Assembly (NCBI GenBank): GCA_021234155.1
Contig: JAJEKV010000017.1
Span: 17,930,372 to 17,994,371, forward strand
Origin: Isoetes taiwanensis
Taxonomy: Eukaryota; Streptophyta; Lycopodiopsida; Isoetales; Isoetaceae
Reading direction: 5' to 3'
DNA length: 64,000 bases
The stretch's first letter is position 1; each line of letters opens with the position of its first letter. The position numbers and the translations under genes are program-made. This document shows positions 1 to 10,765 of the stretch, piece by piece. The notes below the pieces were generated by a model. It made no database searches, was not told where the DNA came from, and saw only the letters and a program-made list of their open reading frames with translations.

Positions 1-1850
1 ATAAGCACATTGTTTATTGTACCTTTAGTTGCTAGAAATAAAATTACATGATTGCATAGAATTTGGTTAGTAGTACCTGTAGATCAAAAAAACTGGTGGG
101 AAATTCCTTTTCAATGTCACAAAGCAGTATAATCACTTCCTCCTCCACTTTTGGGATATCGGCGACTTCAATTTCTTTGGAGGAAACCCACCTTGCAAAT
201 TTACCCAATCAGAATATAATGCTTCTTATTTGTGGGGTCAAGAAGTCCCCTATCACACATGGAAGTATATGCTACAAAGCCCATGTAATATCATTACATA
301 CTTTGCAATATGATTTAGTACAAAAAATAGAAGTACAAAAGTCAAAGCATACCTGGAGAAACTTGTGTCAATCACGTGTCTTTAATCCAGCGAGGCTACC
401 TTTTTTTGTAAATGCCTTTTTGAAAGGAGCCCCATATCCAGTTGGTGTGCGCACCTTTACTATTCTCTTATTCACTTCAATCTGTTGTTTCTTTCCCAAA
501 ACCCATGCACCTTGTTTCCATGTCAAAGTCTTCTTGCATTTCCTGTCAATGGGCCAATATTTATTTTTTATTTTTTGCTCTTTTAGATCCAATCTAGCAG
601 CCAAGGTTTCTCATTCTCCTGTTAAATGTTGCCAAAGAGAATGAGCAACATTTTTTAAAATGTCCATAGGATCAAGTAAATGGACCAACTCCAAATCAGT
701 CCAATACTCCAACCTGTAAAAAATAGATAACCTCTTCATTCCAGGAGGAGATTTTGCATTGGCATCCTTATAACCAGTCAAGTAATCCACATTAGGGTTA
801 TTCTCTTGCCACGCATCCAACCAATTCTTGGGTGTCCATAGCTTTGGCCTTGGCATCTTATCAGAGCCACGTGCCATCTGCCAAGTATTTTTTATGACCC
901 AAATATATTTCCTTTTTCAGATGTTTTGATCTATAAGATGTTAAGCTAGTCCCACAAGATGGACACCACATGCACCACTTGTTTGTAGACCTGCAATGAG
1001 AATAAAAGAAGAAGCATTAAAATAATAATTGAAATTTGATACGATTCTGCATTGTACCTGTTATATCATACCTGAAGTTTCAGAAAACCTGGATAGCCAT
1101 GAAGAGTAAAGCATAACATCCCATGGAATGTAAAGTCATGTGGAGATTTAGATATGTCATACATACGCACTCCCTTCTGCAATACCTCAAGTTCCTCTAC
1201 TAGAGGTTCCAAGTAGACGTCCATATTCAAAACTTTATATTTTCCTGCAATATCACATTTTATGCTTAATACATAGTATATCTAAAATTATATGCACATG
1301 AATACCTGGAATAATTAAAATCAACATGATGTAGCCAGGTTTTGTCGCCAACCATGGTGGGATGTTATAATGTATAATAGCCACAGGCCACAGTCACACT
1401 ATGTGAGGATGACCTTGAACCCCATGGACGAACACCATCAATTCCTAGCCCAAGCCTAATATTGCGAGGTTCCAATGCAAATATGGGCCACTTCTCTTCA
1501 ATCTATTTCCACGAGGCTCCATCTGCAGGTGTCCTCATTTTTCCACTAGTACTACGATGGCGTGCATGATAATCCATGAGTTCTGCAAGTGTTGATGATC
1601 GAAATATACGATGAAGGCGAGGTACTATAGGCATGTGACGTAATACCTTTCGTGCCACCTTTGCTTTTCTACCTTCTTCATATCGTGCTTCCTTGCATTT
1701 TGGACATGATTCCTCATTTGCATAGTCTTTGCGGAATAACACACAAGCATTAATGCATGCATGCACAATGTTATACTCAAGTCCGAAAGGCAGTGCCCAT
1801 CTGGTAATATCTTATCAAGCAAGCTAAAAGATATATCAAATAGTCATAAT
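1..1850 (-). pseudogene. CACTA (En/Spm) Tnp2-type transposase, decayed, runs off the left edge
   Basis: This is a Tnp2 transposase of a CACTA DNA transposon, which would cut and paste the element. Reading leftward from about 1800, the family blocks appear in order. First come HACINACVLFRKDY, CPKCKEARY and the stretch around MPIVPRLHRIF (1766-1503). Then RNIRLGLGIDGVRPWG and WPVAIIHYNIPPWL (about 1500-1315), NMDVYLEPLVEEL (about 1245-1075), WCPSCGTSLTSY (about 990), LVHLLDPMDILKNVAHSLW (877-611) and GSLAGLKTRD (604-368). The start of the DUF4218 region, with LLCDIEKEFPTSFFDLQ, lies at about 205-80. The blocks are separated by intron-like gaps and lie in different frames. At 368-370 there is TGA where the family has Trp (D-W-H), followed in frame by HKFLQ. 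A frameshift lies near 880. I infer a non-functional copy whose C-terminal part lies outside the window. Confidence 0.88.
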
Positions 1851-1943
1851 TCTATAATTTTCACATCCACACGAAACAAAAGAATGATTCGCCTATACAT
1901 ACCTGAAAAGTTCGGACACACTTTATTGCTCCAACCAAATCTA

Positions 1944-2357
1944 CCTGAAACCCCCTTTGGTTTGGGTGCATATTCACACGGGGGGTTACTCCGGGCAACG
2001 AGAGCTGTCGGATGGGCATATTTTCCCTTTATTCCAAGATCTGGACCGTACATAGTGATCCTCGTTTGTGGGGTATGCCTATACAAGTTTATGTATACTG
2101 TATATTGAGGTTTGCAAAATACTATAAGATTTGAGGGAATGTACTTAATGGTGTTAAATTTGTACATGTATTGTAAGTTTTTAGGGGCTCTCGCTGCCCT
2201 ACATAACCCCCCGTGTGAATATGCACCCAAACCAAAGGGGGTTTCAGGGGGATTTTCATTTAGATGTGTTGGATGCAATGGTTTGTATTAATAATCTTAC
2301 TGTTAGTTATATGTTGGTAGTTAAAAAAAAAAAAAATTGGGCCCTTCGGGCCCTAAC
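1944..2357. mobile_element. Foldback (MITE-like) repeat, copy 1
   Basis: Two 45-bp arms, 1944-1988 and 2204-2248, are exact reverse complements (core ACCAAAGGGGGTTTCAGG on the right arm). The complementarity continues imperfectly inward, with gggcaacgagagc facing gctctcgctgccc. The right side continues past the arm to a poly-A stretch and a perfect palindromic hairpin GGGCCC-TTC-GGGCCC (2339-2353) followed by TAAC. A second copy at 18153-18546 is homologous to the same TAAC end, so the repeat unit is larger than the foldback itself. No coding capacity is seen. The class is unknown: the arms suggest a MITE, but no clear target duplication was found. Confidence 0.75.
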
Positions 2358-2394
2358 AAAATCAGACAAAGAAAACAAGATAAACGCATTGAAA

Positions 2395-3230
2395 AAAAAC
2401 TATGGTGTTGCACCACATACTCAAGTTATACAAAAATTTGCCACCAATTGTGGTCTCCTTCGTCCATGTACATGTGGAGATGTCAAACATATAAATATCA
2501 CCAAAGATATACTGGCGCCATCAAATCCACCAAACATGTAAAGTTTGTTACCAATTGCAATTAATGAATGTGAATACCGTGGAGATGGTATGTCGCCTCT
2601 ACATTCAAGTAATGACCAATGTCTCAAGTGCAGGTCACCATAAGCTACAGATCTTCCTAAACCCCCATGAATGTAGATTCTTGAACCAAGCGATGCACCT
2701 GCATGGCGATGCCTACAAAAGAGATGCTGATATCATAAGATCCAAAGGAAAAGCAAAACAAGAATCTCTGAAGCATCCAAAGCTATAGAAAGGGTGTTTG
2801 CAGCATCATGAGATTGTACCTAGGTAGAAATTTTGCCCTAGTGGTTTTCACATTATTCCATTGCAACGTATCTATGTCAAGGACCATAACTTCTTGGAAA
2901 GGGGTGCTTGGATCCTCCCTCCCACCTATCACCCACATCTTATCACCTAAGACAAAAGCCCTATGTCCCATCCTTGGAGAAGGTGGCTCAATAGTATCCA
3001 AATGTTTGATAGTCCCATTGAATTGGTCAAGTAGTAAGGTATCAGATAATCGTGCATGTCTTCGAACGCCACCATATCCTCCAAATATCAACAATGAAGA
3101 TTGTCTGATAGTACCAACTAGTGAAGATATTGTGCATCTGGTGTGTCCCCAATGGTGTAACCATTCTATAGATCCACTAGAGAGAATCATATTGGAGAAT
3201 GCAAGCCCTGCATCATTGTACACTGTATAG
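2395..3230 (-). pseudogene. Kelch-repeat fragment resembling the kelch part of plant TYW2/3-type wybutosine proteins
   Basis: The translation shows successive kelch blades. From about 3170 to 2790 there are WGHTRCTI, SSLLIFGGYGGVRRHARLSD, PSPRMGHRAFVLGDKMWVIG and VMVLDIDTLQWNNV. Further on come GASLGSRIYIHGGLG, IPSPRYSHSLIAIGNKLYMF and, after a one-base frameshift near 2505, GDIYMFDISTCTWTKE. In plants this blade pattern is what I recall from the fused TYW3-kelch-TYW2 protein (Arabidopsis At4g04670 type), which makes wybutosine in tRNA-Phe. No TYW2 methyltransferase part follows; the fragment stops beside the foldback repeat. The frameshift and truncation point to a pseudogene or captured fragment. 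The kelch assignment is firm; the TYW assignment comes from memory of the family. Confidence 0.7.
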
Positions 3231-3399
3231 ATTTCTCAGATTGAGATGGTTTTCACCATCTAAACTCTTGCAGCTTATCCAGCACATTACATATAAACAG
3301 AAACAACACTTGCTCTTTTCAAAAGTAGAGCTATGCAAGAGAAATAACAAGGACAAAATTTTTGCAACCTAGAAAACCTTTGTTCGGTGTGCCTTCATC

Positions 3400-3720
3400 A
3401 ATAGAAATTTGTAAAGGACTTCTCAGCTGTAACTCTAGATTATTAAGGCGCTCCAAAATGCGCTTCTGTCTATTTCCCAGCACAAGTAACTTTTTTGAAG
3501 AGTCTTAGGCAATGCTGTTAATGGGCATCCATTCTGTGAGTTGTCTGAGAATACGGACTGGTCAGCTATATTCCCATTATTATTAGGCTGAAGCACAGCA
3601 GCATATGGGCATGTAATTCCTATTTTGAACTGCAATACAGAAGACTGATAAGTAGCTTTAGTAGATAATGGAAGTACAATTTCTAAACCTATCCTTGTCC
3701 CTAATACCCATGCTTTTGAA
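3400..3720 (-). pseudogene. Possible degraded upstream part of the same kelch gene (TYW3-like?)
   Basis: Between the kelch and BTB fragments the minus strand has short open pieces in different frames. These are a stretch with AWVLGTRIGLEIVLPLSTK (about 3715-3655), the piece at 3635-3435, and KKLLVLGNRQKRILERLNNL near 3495-3420. The order (a basic/LEV-like strand, then an NRxKR helix, then kelch) is reminiscent of the end of a TYW3 domain, but similarity is weak and two frame changes are needed. I treat this as suggestive only; it may be non-coding. Confidence 0.25.
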
Positions 3721-3915
3721 TAAGAACGTGCAGTGATAAAAACTGGCTGGTTCTAGGTAGATGCAAAAGCATGGTAATAAACCTAAAGTTAATTTGATTC
3801 TATTTTTAATAGCATGCTAATCACAAACCTAATCAGTAAAGGATGCGAGGAACCTACTGAGACGTTCCTTTTCTGTTCACATACATCTTGTTATTTGATA
3901 ATTCAGTAAGAAACT

Positions 3916-4478
3916 TCAAATATTCTTCTGCGAATCATCAACATCTTTGAGCCTGTACTGGGCAAACTTTTGATGGTTAAGCTCTTTCTGAAGGATCTTT
4001 TGAAGGCCAATACAACCACAAACCTTGCAAACCCTTGCCAGGTCTTGCATATCCTCTACTGCCACATCTAATCTATCTGTATAGAAGAAGTTAACAAGAC
4101 TGAAGAAAGCAGAGAAGGTTAGCTTCTTATTAGCGAATGTAATCTCTTTCCTTGATTTCCATTCTTTTCCAAATTTGCTTTTGAAGAAAGGAGATCTTGC
4201 TGCCAGAAGCCATCGGTGTGCAGATAACGGCTTTCCCTCCAAGTAAAATCTTATATCATAACCTACAGATTCCGCGCCATAAGACTCCTTGCTAGACTCT
4301 ATCATACTGCCCTCAAAGTATTGCCAATTCCGACTAGAGCTTATGAACAAATCCCTCAAAGAGCTAGACAGAGGATCAAGAGGAGGAGGCCGAGCTTCAA
4401 AGGACTTAAGCAGCCTTCTGACTCTGAGGTTAAGGGCAGCATAATGGCATCTATCTCCATCAAACGTATGCTCAATAC
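3916..4478 (-). CDS. Ankyrin-BTB/POZ protein fragment (At2g04740-like), partial
   Basis: An open frame of about 190 codons on the minus strand carries the junction and BTB domain of a conserved plant protein. HTFDGDRCHYAALNLRVRR and LLKSFEARPPPLDPLSSSLR, then DIRFYLEGKPLSAHRWLLAA and FFYTDRLDVAVEDMQDLARV, follow the layout of Arabidopsis At2g04740. In that protein ankyrin repeats are followed by this linker and a BTB domain that ends in a KDVDxSQK segment. BTB domains dimerise and often recruit CUL3 ubiquitin ligases. No ankyrin-repeat exon is recognisable in the 500 bp upstream, and the frame stops (TGA) right after DDSQKNI where the family continues. The apparent Met at 4494 is probably not a real start. 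I infer a partial or captured copy; the reading frame itself is intact. Confidence 0.7.
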
Positions 4479-4499
4479 AAATTGCAAAACACAACCCTA

Positions 4500-5060
4500 A
4501 TCAACACAGCCCTAAAGTACAGGTTCTCGAGCCCTTCGTGCCATTTTTTTTTTTATATGTTTACTTACCATGTATCATTTTGGTACAATAAACACACTGC
4601 TTAGATGTCATTTGTACCCACTTTGTTTTATTATGCATTAACAAATTCTTGTCTGACCAAATTCTTCTAAACTATGGACTTCTCCATTGGGCTCTACATA
4701 TCATCCAGTCTTTATGACCTCGACCAGTTTATTTCTTTAATATTTAGACTACACAATATTGAGCCTTCGATTTTTTCCGATATGTTTATACTTCTTACAT
4801 TATTAACCTTGTGGATTATTCCAAATAACCAAAATTTTAGGGCTAATTTTTTCATGCTGCTCGCCATGGCCGGAGACGTAGACCTAATCTGATCGATTTG
4901 GTAAGTGTCTACTGGCAGATTCTTTTGCCTTATAAACAGATTTCGGAACCTCTATTCTCCTTATTTCCTTAGTTCTCATGCTTTCTAGTATGATCCGGCC
5001 GGATTGAGTTATTCTAAGAATACCCTGTATATGGGTAGATGCAAAGGAGGTTTTAACAAA
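4500..5060. other. No gene recognised
   Basis: AT-rich sequence between the BTB fragment and the first unknown gene-like unit. A GTAAGT donor-like site at about 4902 follows an ATGGCCGGAGACGTAG segment at 4866, which might be a short first exon, but its frame stops after eight codons. Confidence 0.3.
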
Positions 5061-5075
5061 TCCACTCTGATCAAG

Positions 5076-5393
5076 ATGGAAGATGAGAAAAAGAAAGAGG
5101 AGAAAAGAAGAAAAATATTCGATTACCATAAGCCTGCTAAGGTCGTAGCCTCTGTTGATAAGAAGAATCATGCTATTTTAGAAGGGGATGGCAATTCTGC
5201 GCAGATTGTTTCAATTCCAACTCCTACTAATGAAGGCCCTTCCAATCCTCCAGTCAATATTCCCAAAGATGTGATCACTGTTCCAGCAACTCAAGCAAGC
5301 ATGCCTATCGACAGGATTGATGGCATCAGTACTAACCATGTTTTCTATATATTAATTTTGACTCTCTTAATGATTTTCTTGTCCCTTTTCTAA
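5076..5393 (+). CDS. Unknown charged ORF of the two-copy element (copy A, ORF1)
   Basis: I do not recognise this family. The frame begins with a very charged segment, MEDEKKKEEKRRK followed by IFDYHKPAKVV, then a Pro/Thr-rich tail (NEGPSNPPVNIPKDVITVP). The ORF at 9388 carries a related block (EEEKKISEERLRSFIYHKPV), so both derive from one repeated unit. An upstream in-frame Met at 5004 would add 24 residues; I chose 5076 because the similarity to the other copy starts near there. After about 5340 the frame turns hydrophobic and T-rich, which looks like intron sequence rather than coding. Function unknown. Confidence 0.4.
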   Translation: MEDEKKKEEKRRKIFDYHKPAKVVASVDKKNHAILEGDGNSAQIVSIPTPTNEGPSNPPVNIPKDVITVPATQASMPIDRIDGISTNHVFYILILTLLMIFLSLF

Positions 5394-5399
5394 TCTGAT

Positions 5400-6800
5400 A
5401 TACTAAATTAGAATCTATTGTTAGTTCTAAAGCTTGCTTATTCTATTGCCAACCTTGTTCAGGTTTCCTTTTGCATTATTTTAGTATCCTTATGTTGCCA
5501 CTGTTTTGTCTTACTTGTATCCAGTTCTTAGATCTAATGATTTTTGGGTTAAATTTAACTTCTCTAGCTCTGTTATGTACATTGTAACTGTCTGTGATTA
5601 ACTTGTATGTTCCCTATCATGCTCTAAAAATTAAATATCTTGCAGACTTCTATCGCTACTCCTTGTTGACAGTAGTCTCGTGCTTAATTTCTCACTGTAT
5701 TAAGCTCTTTTCGCATCTCTCAAAATCTTGCATCTACTATGTTTTATTAATCTATGCATTTAAGGTACCAGATATGTTGTTTCAATGCCCTCTACCTCTT
5801 TGTTTCATTGCATGTTTTCCATAACAGTCACCACGTATAATTTTTCTAAATGCTTCATCTGTCCCTTGTTTTTGGCTCATTTTCTGGTTTATTCTTAAGG
5901 TCTCTGGAGGTCTAAATCTCATTACATGCATCGTCTATATTTGCATATGCTTACATGCGCTTTACCATATGATCTCCCTTTAGTTTTGTCTTGGATATTT
6001 GCATAAATAGCATATTCTTGCAATAAACATTTGTGCTGATATAATTCCTGATCTACTGTACATACTTGATTCAACAGTTACCTTTTATTATTACTATGTT
6101 TTATCCTTATTCATTCCTTATTGTGTTGGCTGTATGACTTCTACTGCTATGATTAATCTAGACTCATCTCTAACTATCTTGTCCAGATCTGGGGACTTCC
6201 TTAGCCTTTTCTTTTTTTAATGTTGCATTTATTTGTTTGTTACGTTATGTTCACATTTAACTTCGTTGATAGCTTTACTATCTTAGTATATTTATCGGAC
6301 TGCGCTATTATGATGCTGAAATGTTTCATAACATGCCTCTACTATTACTGCCTGTGAATCTTCCATAACAGGCTTTAGATCTATCTTTTAGTTGCTATCT
6401 TCAGTGAATCGATCAGCTGACCTATAGCGTTGACACATATTCATCCCATAATTTAGATTTCAATGTTGCATTATAGTGCATAATATGCACTACTATAGTT
6501 GCTGGCTATAGCAACAATACTAACCCGGTTTCCGGCTTTTATTTATTTCTACTTCTAGCTGTAATTTATGTGTTGATTATAACTTGGTGTTTAGATCTAC
6601 TTCCTGCCTTTACTACCTCCATTTTCTGATTTAATGGAGTCTGCCTATGCCTATGTTAACCTATTGCTTTTCCAGACGATTATCAGTTTGGTACCTCCTT
6701 AAAAAGTTTAATCCTAATATATTGATTGTTATGACATGCTGTAAATGTGCGCATGCTTATCTTTCAACATAATCATTGTAGTATCTCTATATAACTTATT
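5400..6800. other. T-rich intron-like spacer of copy A
   Basis: About 1.4 kb of pyrimidine-rich sequence with no sustained reading frame. Its position between ORF1 and the conserved GAAGGGCGTTAAGCCG block, also seen in copy B, makes an intron or a non-coding part of the element likely. Confidence 0.35.
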
Positions 6801-6803
6801 GGT

Positions 6804-6985
6804 GAAGGGCGTTAAGCCGAACAAGTTTATTGCTTACTTGTTTTGTGGCTTGTGCTTTTACCCAGTTCCTGGCTAACTTGCACTTGGTTCCACTGCAGGT
6901 AACCAAACTTGTTCCTCCATGTGAAGTTTTCTATCATGATAGTTTGGGCAAAAGGATCTTTGCTTGAACACGACTTGCAGATTTG
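6804..6985 (+). repeat. Conserved GAAGGGCGTTAAGCCG block, copy A
   Basis: This block shares with 10612-10760 the phrases gaagggcgttaagccg, ttgcttac(c/t)tgttt, ggctaa, gcaggtaacc(a/g)aactt and a following gtga-gtttt segment. The gcag/gtaacc step looks like a splice acceptor in both copies. The order ORF1, T-rich spacer, block is the same in both, so the two regions are copies of one unit. Confidence 0.6.
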
Positions 6986-7591
6986 TACTTATAAGCAGAA
7001 CAATATTTCTTCACTTGAACTACAACACGTTGGAGACTATCATTTCAGTATTTTTGTTGTTATCTGTATTTTCATTCAAACTTCATTTTCTAGCAGCCAT
7101 CTTTTATCATACTATAATGGCAGATTTTGTCCTTACAAATTTTGTTGGTCTCTACTTTAAGATCTATTGATTGTGAATTCAATAACTCATTTTATTCGGT
7201 CTTATTTCTGTTTTTTACTTTAGTCCTACTTAAGCATGGTTTATTTGCCTTTTCATTTCTAAGTTCTTTCTATCTTATGTTTTTGTGTACATCTAGGCTC
7301 ATTTTTGAAATCTCTTTTGACTGTATATCTCAAAACAAGGCCTGGATTGGATATGTCACATGTATCTTATTCAGGACTGCAGTTAGAAGTCTTCTATGTC
7401 CAAATGGACTTAGAAGTCTTAAAAGTCTGATGTAAATCAGACTTAAAGAAAGTTTTTTAATATTATTTCTGTTTCTAGGTTTAACCTAGTAGCTTGTTTT
7501 GAGATCAGGTGTTTCACGCTATTTTTATCGGATCTTAACCATTACTTCCTATTTCATATAGACTATTACACAAAAATAGCAAGCTCATGAC

Positions 7592-8621
7592 ATGGATATG
7601 AATTCCATCTGGATAAAAGAGCTTATTTCACTCAAATATGACCAGTGCATGATATCCAGCCCAAACTTTGCTGTGCAAACTATAATTGCTTGCATCAAAA
7701 ACAAGGAGATACATGAATTTATTATACACAAGGAAACCAATTTGGGGGATAAGGATAAATCCCCAGTCAGCTACTTTGGATTCAACGGATGGTTTAATAT
7801 CTTTCAACAAATGAAAAAGGCCAGCTTCAAATTGGAGGTTTGTAAATCCCTGATCACCAAGGTTTATTGTGACATGGACAGTATTCTCTTTTCCAGAACT
7901 TGCACTGAAGATGATGGGAAAAAAAATTCTAATAGGTCTTAAACATTTGGAAAAGGTTAACGAGATCAAATCCTCTTTGCAAGCTGATGAAATTATAGAA
8001 GGAGCTGCTGTTCCTGATTATTTGAATAATGATGCCCACAACTGTTTGTTTTCTGAAAATGACCTCTCTGATGATGACCTTTTTGGAACTAATGAGAACA
8101 GTAACAAGAATGCTGATTCTAATGATGATGAAGAGGAAGAAGTTCCTACTTTAACCCTACAGAATTCTGCCAGATTCCCTCTCATTCCTGAACAAAGTGT
8201 GGAATGTTATGCTTCTACTTGGGCACATGCTATCTGGAAGAGTCAAAATTTCGGGGCACTCGCTCCTATCAATATTGAGACAACTGGAATTCTGGATGAT
8301 GAAATCAGATTGGGGGCTATTAAGGCCACAAAATTAGAGAAGTATTTCACAAAAAAGGAGATTCCCCTACCTTTCAATATGAGTTTCTTTGGACAAACCT
8401 GCATTGTGAACTCAAACATCCACATTAGTCAAAAGGGCAACATGGCCTACTCTGATGACAGAAGGGACGGGTTTTTTCTGAAAAAATTATGGAGGACTCA
8501 TTCCCCTTTTTTTACTTGTGGTTGTGAAAAGAACCCCAGAAAGGTTGGTAAAGATGGTGAATGCGGTTGTGGAATTATATGGATTGACCACGCTCTATGG
8601 TTTATGTTGAACAATCTTGAG
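7592..8621 (+). CDS. Unknown protein of copy A (ORF2), with one frame change
   Basis: Two overlapping frames read as one protein if the frame shifts by one base near the A8 run at about 7918-7925. The first (from 7592) has FGFNGWFNIFQQMKKASFKL. The second has an acidic Asp/Glu stretch (SDDDLFGTNENSNKNADSND), then LPFNMSFFGQTCIVNSNIHI and a Cys-rich end with FFTCGCEKNPRK and GECGCGIIWIDHALWF. The frame ends at a GAG-GTACCC donor-like site at 8621, after which only T-rich sequence follows. I do not recognise the family. The CxC spacing may bind metal, but that is inference. It could be a gene of an unclassified transposon or a host gene. Confidence 0.45.
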
Positions 8622-8689
8622 GTACCCTTTTTTTTTATGTATATTCTTTCCCAAATTTTTTTTTTTTTTTAATGTATATTCTTTCCCAA

Positions 8690-9380
8690 GTTAATATCCT
8701 TATCTTGTATAACTCTAAAATTAGCTATCTTCAGAAATATGTCTACTCAGCTCGCCTCCATTTTGACCAACTCAAATAACTTGGCATGCAAGGCTAAGTT
8801 TCTAACTTTTTATTGGAAGTCTACTTGCCTTACAATCTTTGTTGTCTATTTTTTGTTGTCCATATAGAACCAACAACTCTCTTAGTGGCATTGTGTTTTC
8901 CATTTCTTCCTTACACTTTTTGCATTCTTAAACCTCATGGACTGCCCATGGTTTTTTATCTTCTACTTCAATGTGCTTATTTTCATAGCCATATAGTTGG
9001 TAGTCCTTAGCCCTATTGATCCTTTTGCAAAGTACAGAAAATAATATTTCTAGGGGCACACATATCATTTGTTATCTTATATCTCCCTTATTTTTTTTAT
9101 TTTCGTAGTTTCCCTTTTTTCTCTATCGTTAGCTTTCAAACAGAATCACTTTTTAGACTTAGGGTTCCGCTTTAACCTAAAAGCTTCTGATGCATGGAGA
9201 TTCACTCTTAGCCTTTCACGATGGTACATGCCTACTTTCAGACACCTATTTCAACAAACGGATAGATCGGTTTTGGAGCTAGCTCTTTGTTTGCTTGATT
9301 ATTGCTGAGTCTACTATCAACAAGCTGCTCTTCTATGTTAGATCTGTCATATGGCTACTGTTTTAGCTTAGCTCAGTTGA
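8690..9380. other. No gene recognised
   Basis: T-rich, AT-rich sequence with short hydrophobic frames only. It lies between copy A and copy B of the unknown element and looks like intron or spacer. Confidence 0.3.
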
Positions 9381-9387
9381 TGGGAAG

Positions 9388-9640
9388 ATGGAAGGGTGGA
9401 TAAACCAAATCCACTCGTCTTATAAAGAGGAAGAAAAGAAAATTTCTGAAGAAAGGTTGAGAAGCTTCATATACCATAAGCCTGTCAAAGCTTCAGAATA
9501 TGTCCTGCCAGGAAAGATGTGCCTCATGAAAGGGAAGGAAATTCAGTTTTTAATCTATTTGGAAGCGCCATTGATCTCCCAAATGCTCCTATGGAGACTC
9601 CTATTGTGCTGCAAAGGCTTCTATTCCAACTGATATACGA
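9388..9640 (+). CDS. Unknown charged ORF (copy B, ORF1)
   Basis: This is a diverged copy of the ORF at 5076: KEEEKKISEERLRSFIYHKP aligns with the EKKKEEKRRK-IFDYHKP part there, and the preceding DNA (aaatccact) also matches. After VLPGK the better continuation lies in the next frame (GNSVFNLFGSAIDLPNAPME), so a frameshift has probably occurred near 9520. Unrecognised function; likely a degraded copy. Confidence 0.4.
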
Positions 9641-9649
9641 CAATAACTC

Positions 9650-10600
9650 TTACAACAATGCAAATCAGGTTTCTCTTTAGCGTCTATTTTACCTTGAGTC
9701 AATTCTTGAAGGCATCTTTTTATGTTATTACTGCTGGTCTGAAGAGATATTTTATTGCCCTTTACTCCTGTTCTATCTTGTTCAGCTTATTTGGATCGTT
9801 TTGTGAATGCATAAAGTACTAGCTAGTTTGATGGTAGCTTGTTAAGTAATTTCTGCTCTGTTTATAACCTGATAACTGGCTTACGTAAGTTAGTGGACTG
9901 TGAAGAACTTTGAAGTGGCATACGTTCCGGTGCTGCAAAAATAAGGCGCCTTGTTTTTCTTGATAGATCATCTGAAGGGTTGTTTTTTATCTCGTCATCG
10001 TCACCATGGTCTATATTCAGAGGCCAAACACCATTATCAATATTTTGTTTAAATGACTGGCCATAGTCAAGGGACATTGGTTTCCTTCATCTTTTATGAT
10101 AATGTCATTGTTAATCTCGTTCAATCCAGTAGAAGTAGTACAACTGTGATTGTTCCACGCCAAACATGCTTTTGTGATCATATTGCCTTCTGCTGGAGAA
10201 TGCTTTCCATGTTCTAAAACGTATCTGCATGGTATTTCTGTCATTTTCTCTGCTGCAAGTCAGTCACTGTCAAGATTACCTCTTGTACATTTGTTCTTAG
10301 CTCCTCTCCTAACTCTGCATTGCTAAAGTTGTGTGCTTAATCAAGTGATGTTTTCTGCATTATTAGCATAGTATTAAGATGCTATTTCTCTGTTTTTCCC
10401 TATTCTTGTAACTATGTGAAACATCTTGATCCTGCTGCTGCTCATGGACAGAAGTCTATGATTTAAATTGTGACTGTAAGATAACTTAAGGCAGTGTGGT
10501 GTGTCTTAACTTGATATATGCCCTCGCATTATTTGTTGCCCCTATAATGGGATAGACCTAATTGCCTATGTTTATTAACGTAATTTCAGTTTTTGCATTG
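9650..10600. other. T-rich spacer of copy B
   Basis: Counterpart of the spacer in copy A. Only short, unsupported frames are present on either strand. Confidence 0.3.
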
Positions 10601-10611
10601 CTTAAATATGT

Positions 10612-10765
10612 TGAAGGGCGTTAAGCCGGATGGGTTCTTTGCTTACCTGTTTGTCCTTTTGAGATTACCCTTCTTAGGCTAATTCTTGAATGGTTGACAT
10701 GCAGGTAACCGAACTTATCCCTACGTATGGTGATGTTTTGGTGTGAAATTGAGCAAATTTATTGC
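10612..10765 (+). repeat. Conserved GAAGGGCGTTAAGCCG block, copy B
   Basis: Partner of the block at 6804. The GAAGGGCGTTAAGCCG word is identical and the gcaggtaacc splice-like site follows about 90 bp later. The sequence after about 10800 shows no counterpart of ORF2, so copy B is truncated or more decayed. Confidence 0.55.

Noticed and set aside
2339-2357. GGGCCC-TTC-GGGCCC hairpin followed by CTAAC as a Helitron 3' end
   Set aside because: The CTAA overlaps the hairpin with no spacer, and the next base is C in both copies instead of the host T. The unit also has long inverted arms, unlike Helitrons.
2395-4480. A single BTB-kelch gene
   Set aside because: The BTB part carries the At2g04740-specific linker and tail, which is not a BTB-kelch architecture. 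The kelch part matches TYW-type blades, and 700 bp of frame-broken sequence separates them.
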